Origin: Rhodopirellula sp. P2
Lineage (GTDB): Bacteria; Planctomycetota; Planctomycetia; Pirellulales; Pirellulaceae
Length of the DNA stretch: 64,000 nucleotides
Reading direction: 5' to 3'
Assembly (NCBI RefSeq): GCF_028768465.1
Contig: NZ_CP118225.1
Location: 124,001-188,000, forward strand
The notes beneath the pieces were generated by a model, which saw only the letters and a list, made by a program, of their open reading frames with translations, was not told the DNA's origin and searched no databases. Numbering within the stretch: the stretch's first letter is position 1; each line of letters opens with the position of its first letter. Positions 1 through 8,309 of this stretch are shown here, piece after piece. A program made the translations under genes and the position numbers.

Positions 1-71
1 GCGTGGTAGTTGGCGGTTCGACCGCGTTGGTTGAGCAAAGATTCTTGACTCCCACTCGGAGACTTGTAGCG

Positions 72-1091
72 ATGGCTACTCTGACAAAAGCAAATGAGGA
101 ACTGTTTCGACGGACGCCCGATGAATGCTTCGACTCGTTCGACAGCCTGTACGCCGAGTGTTCGCGTTCGCGTGAACAATCAACGGACCTCTGGGAACTC
201 CCGCAAGACATCTCGCTGACGCATGATCTAACAATCTGCAACGGCGAGGGTTCCGAATACCGGTTGAACGATTGGTCGTTCTCGCAGCTATGCCGCACGG
301 CGGGCGTTGGGAAAGACACGGTCAACCGGCTGTCCCGGAAGACGGCCAGCAAGGTGTTTGAGGAAACCCTGCCGCAGGCGGAAAAGCCGATGCAGCTCCT
401 GACGACTGAAAAGCAGATTCGTAGCGTTCACGGTGTTGCCTACACGCGGCTCTGGAACGTCGAATTGCTGGACGTCGTCAACGAGTATGCGTCGTTCTTT
501 ACCCCGCCGCAAAAGGCGATGGATGATGTCAGCACCGGACTGTATTGCGGAGAACAGGACATGTTCGCATTCCTGATTGACCCGACCGGATGGGCCGAGA
601 TCGAAGGACAGGCGTTCGCGCCGGGCTTTTTCATCTGGAACAGCGAGGTCGGACGCCGAAGCGTTGGCATCCAGACCTTCTGGTTTCAGCGTGTCTGCCA
701 GAACCACATCGTTTGGGATGCAACCGAAGTGATCGAATTCACTCGCAAGCACACCGCCAACGTTCGTGATGCTTTGCAAGAGATTCGTATCATGCTGGAC
801 AATCTGGTCACAGTTCGCGATCAACGCAAAGACTCGTTCGCCGCGATGATCAAAAAGGCGATGACAGAGCGGATCGGTGATGACGCCGATGAGGTCACGA
901 AGGTGTTGACGGCCGAGAAGATTCCGCGACATCTGATCAAGGATGCGATGGAGATCGCTCGGGCGCAGGGTGCATTTACGATTTTTGCGATGGTCGATGC
1001 CCTCACCAAGCTGTCCCAGAAGGTGAATTTCGCCGGAGATCGGACGTTGCTTGACGCCAAGATCGGCAGTCTGCTGTCGATGGCGGCTTGA
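72..1091 (+). CDS. DUF932-like plasmid/phage-type protein
   Basis: A 339-residue soluble protein that I read as a DUF932 family member, a group common on plasmids, phages and integrative elements and of unknown biochemical role. The central part shows the family pattern: a VVNEYASFFTPP stretch, then GLYCGEQDMFAFLID, then a PGFFIWNSEVG motif followed by a conserved C.N segment. The C-terminal third is helical and charged. The reading frame is open from the window edge at position 3, but the ATG at 72 has a CGGAG element about ten bases upstream and begins the plausible protein. The YkgJ-like gene starts 3 bp after its stop, so the two are probably co-transcribed. Family assignment is by motif recall only. 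Confidence 0.7.
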   Translation: MATLTKANEELFRRTPDECFDSFDSLYAECSRSREQSTDLWELPQDISLTHDLTICNGEGSEYRLNDWSFSQLCRTAGVGKDTVNRLSRKTASKVFEETLPQAEKPMQLLTTEKQIRSVHGVAYTRLWNVELLDVVNEYASFFTPPQKAMDDVSTGLYCGEQDMFAFLIDPTGWAEIEGQAFAPGFFIWNSEVGRRSVGIQTFWFQRVCQNHIVWDATEVIEFTRKHTANVRDALQEIRIMLDNLVTVRDQRKDSFAAMIKKAMTERIGDDADEVTKVLTAEKIPRHLIKDAMEIARAQGAFTIFAMVDALTKLSQKVNFAGDRTLLDAKIGSLLSMAA

Positions 1092-1094
1092 ACA

Positions 1095-1430
1095 ATGTCG
1101 ACATCGAACGAGCAGTATGAGTGTGACGGCTGTGGTGCGTGTTGCCGCAGCAAGTTGGTCGATATCTACGAAATCGACACACTCAGGAACCCTCGGATTG
1201 CGGAGCAGATGATTCCGCTTCGCGAACCTGGTTTCGACGGCGAAATCGGCTACCTGAACTGCGTCAGCAATGGCGGGTGCGTCTTTCTTCGCGACGACAA
1301 TCGGTGCGGAATCTACACGACGCGCCCGTCGGTTTGCGTGCTCTACGAAGCGGGCAGCGACGATTGTCAACAGTGTCGGCTTGACGCTGGCATTTCACGT
1401 CTCGAGCCGATGTCCGTCACGAAAGCGTGA
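1095..1430 (+). CDS. YkgJ-type Cys-cluster protein
   Basis: A 111-residue protein with the cysteine pattern of the YkgJ (putative Fe/Zn-chelating) family: CDGCGACC near residues 10-17, then GGCVFL, DNRCGIY, RPSVC and a late CQQC. These cysteines suit a bound metal or iron-sulfur centre; the cellular role of the family is not settled. It follows the DUF932 gene after 3 bp and precedes another Cys-containing small gene, so it belongs to one short operon of element-type genes. No signal peptide or membrane segment is visible. Confidence 0.75.
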   Translation: MSTSNEQYECDGCGACCRSKLVDIYEIDTLRNPRIAEQMIPLREPGFDGEIGYLNCVSNGGCVFLRDDNRCGIYTTRPSVCVLYEAGSDDCQQCRLDAGISRLEPMSVTKA

Positions 1431-1476
1431 GTGGTGGAATCGGTTCGCTCTTTACTATTACCGAAAGGAGGGAGCT

Positions 1477-1503
1477 ATGGCTCAACCATGGACCCGCAAG
1501 TGA
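1477..1503 (+). other. possible leader ORF with a strong Shine-Dalgarno
   Basis: The strongest ribosome-binding site in this area, AAAGGAGGGAG at 1464-1474, is correctly spaced for the ATG at 1477. That ATG opens an 8-codon frame (MAQPWTRK) ending in TGA at 1501-1503. The likely start of the following 132-residue gene, ATG 1488, lies inside this mini-frame in another frame. Translation of the leader could deliver ribosomes to 1488 by re-initiation. Alternatively the site simply drives a start in the longer frame. Confidence 0.35.
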
Positions 1504-1886
1504 CTTGGAATTCGTTACTCGACGAGTGGGCAAGGCGAAGCTGGCTTGACGTGACAGAGCTGGCTGAAGCATTGCTCGATTGGCTTGATCGTGGCGGGTT
1601 CCCACCGAAGACCTCTGAAGCACCGGAACTCGGTAGCGATTGGCACGCAGCGGTTGCGAAAGCAGCGGCGATCTATGCCATGAGACGTGCTGAAGCGGTG
1701 TTAGACGATCCTGATGGCATTCCGGCGAACGTTGTATTCACGCTGACTTGTGCCCAATGCAACGTCGAAGGACCAAACACTTTCTACGAGGCAAAGCACG
1801 AAGGCTGGACTCGAATTCAGTACATGCCTGCGTCCACATCCGAGAACTTTCTCGGCATTTGCTTCCCATGCAGCCAACGTCAATAG
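1488..1886 (+). CDS. small zinc-ribbon-like hypothetical protein
   Basis: A 132-residue protein that I cannot name. The N-terminal 50 residues are helical and Trp/Leu-rich (LLDEWARRSWLDV, then LLDWLDRGGFPP). The C-terminus carries two CxxC pairs, CAQC and CFPC, about 35 residues apart, as in a zinc ribbon. The frame is open from GTG 1431, but the ATG at 1488 gives the more natural N-terminus. It follows the YkgJ-like gene and precedes the SSB-tail protein, consistent with a cassette of small element-borne genes. Confidence 0.6.
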   Translation: MDPQVTWNSLLDEWARRSWLDVTELAEALLDWLDRGGFPPKTSEAPELGSDWHAAVAKAAAIYAMRRAEAVLDDPDGIPANVVFTLTCAQCNVEGPNTFYEAKHEGWTRIQYMPASTSENFLGICFPCSQRQ

Positions 1887-1967
1887 CGACGTTTGGCATC
1901 CGGCCAGTCGAATTCTCGACAAGCCGATTCTTTCCTTTCATCCATTCTCTATTCGGAGACAACCAAC

Positions 1968-2294
1968 ATGGCTACCAAACAAGCCAACAAGACGACCCGC
2001 CCGACGCAAGAATTTCGACTTGGTCGAATCCGTGCGGCGATCTGGGAGAACGAAACGGACAACGGTGTCCGTCACAATGTGACGATCAGTCGGCTTTACC
2101 GAACCGACGACGGCGAGTGGAAAGACTCAACGTCCTTCGGTCGGGAAGACTTGCTGCTCGTTGGCAAAGTGATGGACCGATGCCACACCTGGATATACAC
2201 CGAAGCACGAAACGCAAACGGTGAATCCAACGGTAACGGCAAAGGCCGTTCCAACCATGACGAGGGTCGCGACGACGGAAACGTCCCGTTCTAG
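1968..2294 (+). CDS. small protein with SSB-like acidic C-terminal tail
   Basis: A 108-residue protein of unknown function. The N-terminal 70 residues look like a compact beta-rich domain (FRLGRIRAAIWENE, then HNVTISRLYR). The C-terminus is a flexible Asn/Gly/Asp linker ending in DDGNVPF. That ending imitates the DDDIPF-type tip of bacterial single-stranded DNA-binding proteins, which recruits repair enzymes. A role as an ssDNA-binding OB-fold protein or a competitor for SSB partners is an inference. The start at ATG 1968 has a CGGAG about ten bases upstream; a longer frame from 1893 is less likely. Confidence 0.65.
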   Translation: MATKQANKTTRPTQEFRLGRIRAAIWENETDNGVRHNVTISRLYRTDDGEWKDSTSFGREDLLLVGKVMDRCHTWIYTEARNANGESNGNGKGRSNHDEGRDDGNVPF

Positions 2295-2742
2295 CCTCCG
2301 CTGGTCCCTTTGTGTGAACCTGTCGTTTCCTTCCTCTCAGGTGGCCCCGGTTCGCAGATTTTGAACCCAGGTTTGACGACCGCTGGCCACCACCAGAACA
2401 CCGACGTGTTCCTTTCTAATCATCAATCACGAATGAACTATTGCCGACGCCCCAAATGATGCGCTGCGTCACTTGGAAGCGGTGCGGTAACGACACGGAT
2501 TTTGCAAGCGTCCTCGATCACTCGCATGAACCCGACTGTCTTAGCGAACTGCAAAGACGAGACGGCCCGTGGGATCGGCGAGAGTAGTGGGCTCACAGAC
2601 ATTCCTGGCAGTGTGAACCGATTCACCCACTGAAAACGAACAAACGGGTTGAAACTCGCTGTCCGGTCGCGATGCTCGTCTGAGCCCGGCTTCATCAGCT
2701 AAAGGTTAATCGGCTTCGCACCGCTTCCGGTCCCGCACTTCG
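2295..2742. other. intergenic stretch, no supported gene
   Basis: This 448-bp gap separates the plus-strand small-gene operon from the convergent minus-strand TIR-like gene. An 85-codon minus-strand frame (2438-2695) exists, but it has low-complexity Arg/Pro/Ser composition, no ribosome-binding site and no family features, so I do not call it. I see no tRNA, clear terminator or terminal inverted repeat here. Confidence 0.5.
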
Positions 2743-4020
2743 TCAGATGTTGCCGCCTGAATTCTGGTAGCTCTTGATGTCGTGCAACGATAGAACACGA
2801 CCATCACGACAAAACAGGTCACAGAAATCCTTTCCAGTTCGGGCAAACTCGTCTATCCAGCTTTCGCGAAACTCCTTCGCCGTCATTTCACCTTGACGCT
2901 GGAGCGTCGGCGCACGACATGGTCCCATCGAATCGCCATACTCAAACTTAAACCAAGTGCCACGAACATTGCGTGCCGAAAACTCGAAGCTCACCCTCTC
3001 GGTGTCGGCAAACTGACGACTCAGATTGCGAGCGAACTGAAACGCCATTGAAAGCCTGGCAAGTGCAAAGTCCGCCATCACCCATTTCCCTTCCGTCAAG
3101 GTGAGATTGTCCGGTGGCTCTGGACTGACACCAGCATCCCGCTCCGAAAGTTTCATGGGTTGCCGACCGCCCACCATGAACTCGCACCAGAATTGACCCG
3201 CGTATGTGATGGCCCAGGGATCGCCATAGGTGTCGTTGTAGATTCCCCAGTCCATCGGCGCGGTTCCCGTCGGCTGCGGTGGGAATCGGTGAAACCGATC
3301 GGTGTGTGGTCCAAGTTGGCGGATCAGCGTTTCAAGTGTCTCGGCGTCGGGCCAACGTTTCGGACGATACATCGACGGCCGGAATGAGAACTCAATCCGC
3401 GGAGCATCGGCACGATTGGGCATCGATGATTGGAAAGTCGATTGAATCTCCGAGAGTTGCCGTTGATGTTGGATGTCATCATCTCCCCCGTACCCGCCAA
3501 CAAGACCGAGTTGCAACACACCTCGCAAAGCTGCTTCGAGTTCGGCTGCCAGGGACTCAATTGTTTCCCGCCGAGTCTTGCCGTTTTTGCCGGGACTCGT
3601 AAAAGCAATCGGGCGGCGATGATGAGCCAAATCGAAAATTTGGTTGGCGGCAGGACCATGAGCCTCATTCATGACGCAGATCAATCGTTCGGGACCAATC
3701 GACGCAAACGCATAGCCCAGCTCAAAAAGCACATTCGGGTTCGAGCAGTGTTTTGGTTCATCCGATTGAGTTTCAGCGACGAACGTCAGATCGCTCACCA
3801 CCGCATCGGATTCCCTCAACCGACGCATCAGCGTCTCGGGGATGTTGCAGAGACCCGGTTCGCCTTCGGTGTCCGACTGAATGAGGATTCGATAGGGGAT
3901 TGACGCATCCTCGCCAATCCGATCGCCAGCCACCTGCAATGCCTCGCGTATTAACCGACGTCCGTGATTCGACTTCGTATCACTTTGCCAAGAAAAGAAA
4001 ACGGAAAAGACTTCACTCAC
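2743..4020 (-). CDS. TIR-like nucleotide-binding protein (FSWQSD family)
   Basis: A 425-residue protein whose first 165 residues form a TIR-like domain. FFSWQSDT lies at residues 8-15, a DTEGEPG segment near 50, SDAVVSDLTFV in the middle strand, and PNVLFELGYAFA near 95-106. The FELGYA Glu sits where NAD-consuming TIR domains place their catalytic Glu. Proteins starting this way are usually annotated as putative nucleotide-binding proteins and often lie in defence islands. The C-terminal 220 residues are an unassigned alpha/beta region with Trp-rich stretches and may sense the trigger. It begins at GTG 4020, 24 bp after the small NRGEP-repeat gene, so the two probably form an operon. NADase activity is inferred only. 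Confidence 0.7.
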   Translation of the reverse strand: MSEVFSVFFSWQSDTKSNHGRRLIREALQVAGDRIGEDASIPYRILIQSDTEGEPGLCNIPETLMRRLRESDAVVSDLTFVAETQSDEPKHCSNPNVLFELGYAFASIGPERLICVMNEAHGPAANQIFDLAHHRRPIAFTSPGKNGKTRRETIESLAAELEAALRGVLQLGLVGGYGGDDDIQHQRQLSEIQSTFQSSMPNRADAPRIEFSFRPSMYRPKRWPDAETLETLIRQLGPHTDRFHRFPPQPTGTAPMDWGIYNDTYGDPWAITYAGQFWCEFMVGGRQPMKLSERDAGVSPEPPDNLTLTEGKWVMADFALARLSMAFQFARNLSRQFADTERVSFEFSARNVRGTWFKFEYGDSMGPCRAPTLQRQGEMTAKEFRESWIDEFARTGKDFCDLFCRDGRVLSLHDIKSYQNSGGNI

Positions 4021-4044
4021 CTCTTTGCCCTCACTGTTCCGAGA

Positions 4045-4353
4045 TCAGTTGCCACGTCCACGGTTTGGCTCGCCTCGATTCGGCGTTCCACTGTTCGGTT
4101 CTCCGCGATTCGGCTCGCCACGGTTTGGATTTCCACCGATGCTGCTGCGTTGTTCAAGTTCAAACGCTTCAACTTGCCGGTTGATCTCAGCAGCAACGGC
4201 CAGAGACTGAGGTCCTACACCTTGGTTGATTGTCATAGGTCCTGGACTTTCGATCACAACGACTTCACCTTCAGTCCTTGCGCGAGTGCCAACGGTAATG
4301 ACCAGAGATGGGCAGTTAGCAACCCTGATTGTCTTGCACGGTTCCATTTGCAT
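4045..4353 (-). CDS. small NRGEP-repeat protein upstream of TIR-like gene
   Basis: A 102-residue protein without a recognised family. The first 45 residues look like short beta strands (VANCPSLVITVGTRA, EGEVVVIESPG). A short helix (AVAAEINRQVEAFELEQ) leads to a C-terminal tail of tandem NRGEP-like pentapeptides, encoded by 15-bp DNA repeats at about 4048-4130. It ends 24 bp before the TIR-like gene on the same strand, so it is probably a dedicated partner. It could be a sensor, an inhibitor or a specificity factor. The repeat tail may vary in copy number between strains. Confidence 0.55.
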   Translation of the reverse strand: MQMEPCKTIRVANCPSLVITVGTRARTEGEVVVIESPGPMTINQGVGPQSLAVAAEINRQVEAFELEQRSSIGGNPNRGEPNRGEPNSGTPNRGEPNRGRGN

Positions 4354-4554
4354 TTCAGTTTCCTGCTGTTTCGGAGTTCGTTTGGCGGCGCCGTCATACC
4401 GTTGTATGACTGCTTTATCTGATTCACATTATCACAATATGCAACGGGGTGGCCCACTGGGCGATTAAGGACCAAAATGGGGGTAGGAATTCGCGATTAT
4501 TCCGATGCAACTGGAAGTCAGTCCAATGTCGACAACAGGGATGGGGAAGGGTTC

Positions 4555-5898
4555 ATGAAAAGGATCACGGACCAACAAGTGCTTGGCGAGAAAGGTGTCA
4601 ATCTGATTCAGTCCATCGTTTTGGACATGAAGTTCACTTGGCACCCCAGCAACCAGCCCGTGGAAGCGGGAATCGACGGCTGGGTTGAACTGCGCGACGA
4701 CACTACCGGGGAAGTCAAGAACTGCTGGATCGCCGTGCAGAGCAAGGCAAGATCAGAGCTGCGTGAAAGCAAGGGTTGCCCGACGTTTTCATGTTCCAAG
4801 GATGATGTCGACTATTGGCTGTCCGGAAGTTCGCCTGTCGTTTTGATCGTCTCAAAACCCGAGGAAGGTGTGGCGTACTGGGTCTCGGTCAAAGACTACT
4901 TCCGAGGACGCGATCCAGATGCGAATCGAACGATTCATTTTCATCCGACTCAAGACCGGCTTACAGCATCGACGGCCGAACAATGGAAAGCGCTCGGAAA
5001 CCGCTACGGCGCTGGCACGTACTTTACACCGCCGAAGATCACGGAAACACTCTCGTCAAACTTAATACGTATTAACCGTGTCGGCCAAACAGTGTTCACA
5101 GCAGAAACGGACTGCGATAGCGGGAAGGAAGCGAGGCTGCGATTGAAGGAAGCATACCAATATCCACCGTGGGAATGGGCTTACGGAAACGGCAAGAAAA
5201 TCTATTCGTTTCACAACCTTGGTCAAGAGCCATGGAAGGCGATCTGCAATGTGAAAACTGTTCAGTCGTTGCCCACCAAAGAACTTGCTCTTGCGGATGA
5301 TCGAGAACTGAACTGGGTATTCGTTCAATTGCTGAGGGGCTGCTTTACCGAGATCACTCGTTCGTGGAAGCTGCGATGGTCCAAGGAAAGCCAGTGCCAC
5401 TACTTCGCACCAAGCGAGCGAGATGTCGTGCGTGAATTCAAGTATCGAAGCCGGCAAAAGCGGACGTCTCGAACGGTCGTCAAAAAATACTCGCACAAGA
5501 AGGACGCCAACCGGATCGCTTACTATCGTCACAATGCGTTGACCCATCGCTTTATACGCTTTGGCGATCAGTGGTTCTTGCTTCTTGATCCGACTTACGT
5601 CTTCACAAGTGATGGCGCGGAACCGGACCCCTACCGCGAAGAACATCTCGCTGGGATCATGCAACGGGAGGGCGACGCGGCAGTGAGCGGCGCGGTAGTG
5701 ATGTATATGGAAATGCTGAAGGACCGGACAAGCATGTTTGAATCGCCATACGAACTTCTCGGGTTTGGCGAAATCGTGACAGGCGAGTGTGAGGTTGGCA
5801 TCGACGACGAGGCTTGGAAACGGATCAAAGCAAAAGCGGACGAGCAAAAGATCGAAGAGCCAGAGGACACCGGTTTCGGTGAGGGGTTGTTTGATTGA
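4555..5898 (+). CDS. DUF4365 (DREN) nuclease-APAZ fusion, SPARDA effector
   Basis: A 447-residue two-domain protein. Residues 1-150 match DUF4365, a PD-(D/E)XK-type fold: GEKG near residue 11, GIDGWVEL with Asp41, and IAVQSK with Gln62 and Lys64. The rest reads as an APAZ domain: YYRHNALTHRF, then LLLDPTYVFTSDG, then LAGIMQREGDAAVSGAV. This is the arrangement of the DREN-APAZ subunit of SPARDA, in which guide-directed target recognition by a short Argonaute unleashes non-specific nuclease activity and kills or stalls the infected cell. ATG 4555 follows GGGGAAGG by a few bases; an in-frame ATG at 4477 has no such site. The Argonaute starts 2 bp after its stop. Confidence 0.82.
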   Translation: MKRITDQQVLGEKGVNLIQSIVLDMKFTWHPSNQPVEAGIDGWVELRDDTTGEVKNCWIAVQSKARSELRESKGCPTFSCSKDDVDYWLSGSSPVVLIVSKPEEGVAYWVSVKDYFRGRDPDANRTIHFHPTQDRLTASTAEQWKALGNRYGAGTYFTPPKITETLSSNLIRINRVGQTVFTAETDCDSGKEARLRLKEAYQYPPWEWAYGNGKKIYSFHNLGQEPWKAICNVKTVQSLPTKELALADDRELNWVFVQLLRGCFTEITRSWKLRWSKESQCHYFAPSERDVVREFKYRSRQKRTSRTVVKKYSHKKDANRIAYYRHNALTHRFIRFGDQWFLLLDPTYVFTSDGAEPDPYREEHLAGIMQREGDAAVSGAVVMYMEMLKDRTSMFESPYELLGFGEIVTGECEVGIDDEAWKRIKAKADEQKIEEPEDTGFGEGLFD

Positions 5899-5900
5899 AC

Positions 5901-7349
5901 ATGAACGTGACTTTCATTCAAGAACCGGAGTTGGAGTTCGGAACAGGGCAACACATCGACATTCGCTACGGGTTGTCCACACATGGGCCGCTGGACCAGA
6001 AGAGCGAGTTTGCTCCAACGAAGGTGCGATTAGGTTTGATCGGCGACCAAAACTCGATCAACCAATTCTCGAAATGGATTGGTAAATGCCGAAGAGGAAT
6101 CGCAGCGAAAAAAACTCCGCTCGTCACGCTGTTTCCAGCATTCCCAGGATTCGGTGACGGAAAGCCACTGTGCGACTTTGTCGTCTCGGAACAATCATCG
6201 CGGCCGATCATAGGACGTGAGGTTCGCCGGCTTTCCAGCATCAAGGATCGAAATGAGCTTGTCACTGAATCTGTCGACTATTTCTTGGCGGAAGCGGCCG
6301 ATCTTTTACAAAGCGTCGCATGTGATGTCATTATCTGTCTTCCGCCCGAAGACTTGCTAAAGCCCATTGATGCCGGTTCTGTTGCTCCAGGCACACCGCG
6401 ATCGCGACGAAAATCCAAAACGAAGGAACCGCACAAAAGCGTTTGGCACGATTTGTTGAAGGCTCGCGCGATGCCGATGCAGGTTCCGATTCAAATGGTT
6501 CGCCCGGCCACCTACGGCGGAAAAGTGCATCGTTTCCGGCAGGATGGAACGTCGACTAAGAACGTGGAAGACGAAGCGTCCAGAGCTTGGAATTTTTACA
6601 CTGCGCTGTATTACAAGGCGGGTGGTGTGCCGTGGCGTTTGGTACGCAACTCGTCTGATCTCGACACTTGCTTCGTCGGCGTTAGCTACTTTCATCCGGT
6701 CAACGGTGATTCAGTCCAGGCTAGCGTCGCACAGGTGTTCAACGAACGCGGGGAGGGCGTTGTTGTTCGCGGTGGCCAAGCATTGGTCGAAAAGGATGAC
6801 CGCACCTTGCACATGGATGTAGAGACGGCTGCGGGATTGCTGCGTAACGCGCTGTCGCTCTACAAGAAGGAGCATCGGAACCTTCCCGCGAGAGTCGTGT
6901 GCCACAAATCATCCTACTTTGATGATGCGGAGGCGAATGGCTTTCAGAACGTAGCGGATGAATTGGGCGTCGATCAGCTTGATTGTGTGTCTCTGCGAAA
7001 GTCGTCTGTTCGTTTTTTTCGGAATCGACCCAATCCACCTCTACGCGGAACAGCAATCGAATTGGATCAGAGAACTTCGATTCTCTACACGCAGGGCAGC
7101 GTCGACTTCTATCGAGCGTACCCAGGCATGCACATTCCACGTCCTCTCGAAATTACCTTCGACCACACGGAACGCCCCGCCGATCAACTCTTGCACGAGA
7201 TGCTGTCGCTCACGAAGATGAACTGGAACAGTACCCGTTTTGTCAACGCTGAGCCAATCACCGTCGCCGCCGCCAGAAACGTCGGCAACATATTGAGGTA
7301 TCTCGACGGAACGTCCGCGATCCAATCTCGATACAGCTATTACATGTAA
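5901..7349 (+). CDS. short prokaryotic Argonaute (MID-PIWI)
   Basis: A 482-residue short pAgo containing only MID- and PIWI-like regions. The hallmark YYKAGGVPWRL lies at about residues 236-246. The strand that carries the first catalytic Asp in active PIWI domains reads FVGVSYF, with no Asp. The second position reads VVCHKSSYF, also without Asp. The C-terminal segment ILYTQGSVDFYRAYPG is typical of short pAgos. The domain is therefore probably catalytically dead and acts as a guide-binding sensor. It partners the DUF4365-APAZ protein encoded 2 bp upstream. A TTG at 5895 is an alternative start with overlap. An interdomain loop rich in Arg/Lys/Ser lies near residues 155-180. Confidence 0.88.
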   Translation: MNVTFIQEPELEFGTGQHIDIRYGLSTHGPLDQKSEFAPTKVRLGLIGDQNSINQFSKWIGKCRRGIAAKKTPLVTLFPAFPGFGDGKPLCDFVVSEQSSRPIIGREVRRLSSIKDRNELVTESVDYFLAEAADLLQSVACDVIICLPPEDLLKPIDAGSVAPGTPRSRRKSKTKEPHKSVWHDLLKARAMPMQVPIQMVRPATYGGKVHRFRQDGTSTKNVEDEASRAWNFYTALYYKAGGVPWRLVRNSSDLDTCFVGVSYFHPVNGDSVQASVAQVFNERGEGVVVRGGQALVEKDDRTLHMDVETAAGLLRNALSLYKKEHRNLPARVVCHKSSYFDDAEANGFQNVADELGVDQLDCVSLRKSSVRFFRNRPNPPLRGTAIELDQRTSILYTQGSVDFYRAYPGMHIPRPLEITFDHTERPADQLLHEMLSLTKMNWNSTRFVNAEPITVAAARNVGNILRYLDGTSAIQSRYSYYM

Positions 7350-7505
7350 CCATTGCTACGCTCTTAACGACTATCCACGACATGTACTCCGTGGCAGTGG
7401 CCACCGCTGTAAGGTAGTGCGTTGACTGTTAGAATTGACTTCGCAGGTGAATGCATCATCGACAAACCCACAATGAAACCCAGAAGACGTCTTTAAGGTC
7501 AAACG
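7350..7505. promoter_or_regulatory. gap between two defence modules, probable promoter region
   Basis: The 156-bp gap between the short-pAgo gene and the nuclease-helicase pair is the first sizeable non-coding stretch in this plus-strand run, so the second module probably has its own promoter here. An AAGG at 7495-7498 is well placed for a TTG start at 7506. I could not pick a convincing -35/-10 pair. Confidence 0.35.
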
Positions 7506-8303
7506 TTGCCGATCGACTCAACCGCAATTCCCGACACCGATTTTGTTCGGTTCGATTGGTCGATCCAGGACGAGGACGAATTGGCTCGTCTGCTCGCGTT
7601 TTTGACGCTCGGTCATTTCGCCCACGTTGAACGCATCTTGAACGATCTCGGCGGTGGGGCAAAGAACCTCGGAAAGCCGGCGATTCAGCGTGCGGTCGAC
7701 GAACTCTCTAAGACGAGCGGTAAGAACCTCTACAATCGTGACGGATGGGTGTTTCAGTTCATTTCATGGATTGCACTTCGTCGTCGCGCAGGAACCGATG
7801 TCGTTCTGGACGCACCGCATCCGCAATCGTCATCCAAAGGATTTGACGGGCTTGCGGTTCGATTTGACGAAACCTCGTGGTCGACCGATTTTGTCTTGCT
7901 GACAGAAGACAAGGCGACTGACAGCCCGCGTGGGAAATTCACCGCACAGATTCAACCTGAACTTGATGACATTGAAGGTGGGAGCCGGAATAGCCAGTTG
8001 ATGGCGCAGTTAACATCACTAGCGAGACAAAGCACATCAGACGAAAACAATCTTGAGCGTCTCTTGGAAACTGCCTTCTACGAGCAAGTTTTTCGCTATC
8101 GGGTCTGTATCGCAACTTCCCAAGCGAACATCCCATCGCCGACTCAGACTCAAATTGTCGACGGGTTTTCCACAACGATTCAAGGTGATCGAAAGCGACG
8201 CGGGTCGGAGATGTTGGTTTTTGATGATTTGCGTGATTCGCTTCAACGCATCGTAGACCAAGCAATCACACACCTTCGTTCGATGTCTGAGGAGCTTGAC
8301 TGA
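7506..8303 (+). CDS. HamA-like putative PD-(D/E)XK nuclease
   Basis: A 265-residue soluble protein. A plausible PD-(D/E)XK core is visible: GFDGLAV with Asp114, then FVLLTEDKATD with Glu134 and Lys136. It is followed by a helical region beginning RGKFTAQIQPELDDIE. The next gene, 6 bp downstream, is a large SF2 helicase, and a small nuclease plus a large helicase is the layout of Hachiman (HamA/HamB) and related AbpAB-type systems. The likely start is TTG 7506, preceded by AAGG at 7495-7498. I infer a role as the effector nuclease. The exact family (DUF1837 or a relative) cannot be settled by eye. Confidence 0.6.
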   Translation: MPIDSTAIPDTDFVRFDWSIQDEDELARLLAFLTLGHFAHVERILNDLGGGAKNLGKPAIQRAVDELSKTSGKNLYNRDGWVFQFISWIALRRRAGTDVVLDAPHPQSSSKGFDGLAVRFDETSWSTDFVLLTEDKATDSPRGKFTAQIQPELDDIEGGSRNSQLMAQLTSLARQSTSDENNLERLLETAFYEQVFRYRVCIATSQANIPSPTQTQIVDGFSTTIQGDRKRRGSEMLVFDDLRDSLQRIVDQAITHLRSMSEELD

Positions 8304-8309
8304 ACGCGA

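Noticed and set aside
288-1370. 360-codon minus-strand open frame opposite the DUF932 and YkgJ-like genes
   Set aside because: Arg-rich shadow of well-supported plus-strand genes, with no start signal or family motif.
2438-2695. 85-codon minus-strand frame in the gap after the small-gene operon
   Set aside because: No ribosome-binding site, biased composition and no recognised motif.
4025-4210. Plus-strand frame encoding RFGSP-like repeats
   Set aside because: It is the reverse of the NRGEP repeat array; the minus-strand frame lies in an operon with the TIR-like gene and is preferred.
5062-5847. 261-codon minus-strand frame inside the DUF4365-APAZ gene
   Set aside because: Antisense shadow; the plus-strand protein has clear domain motifs.
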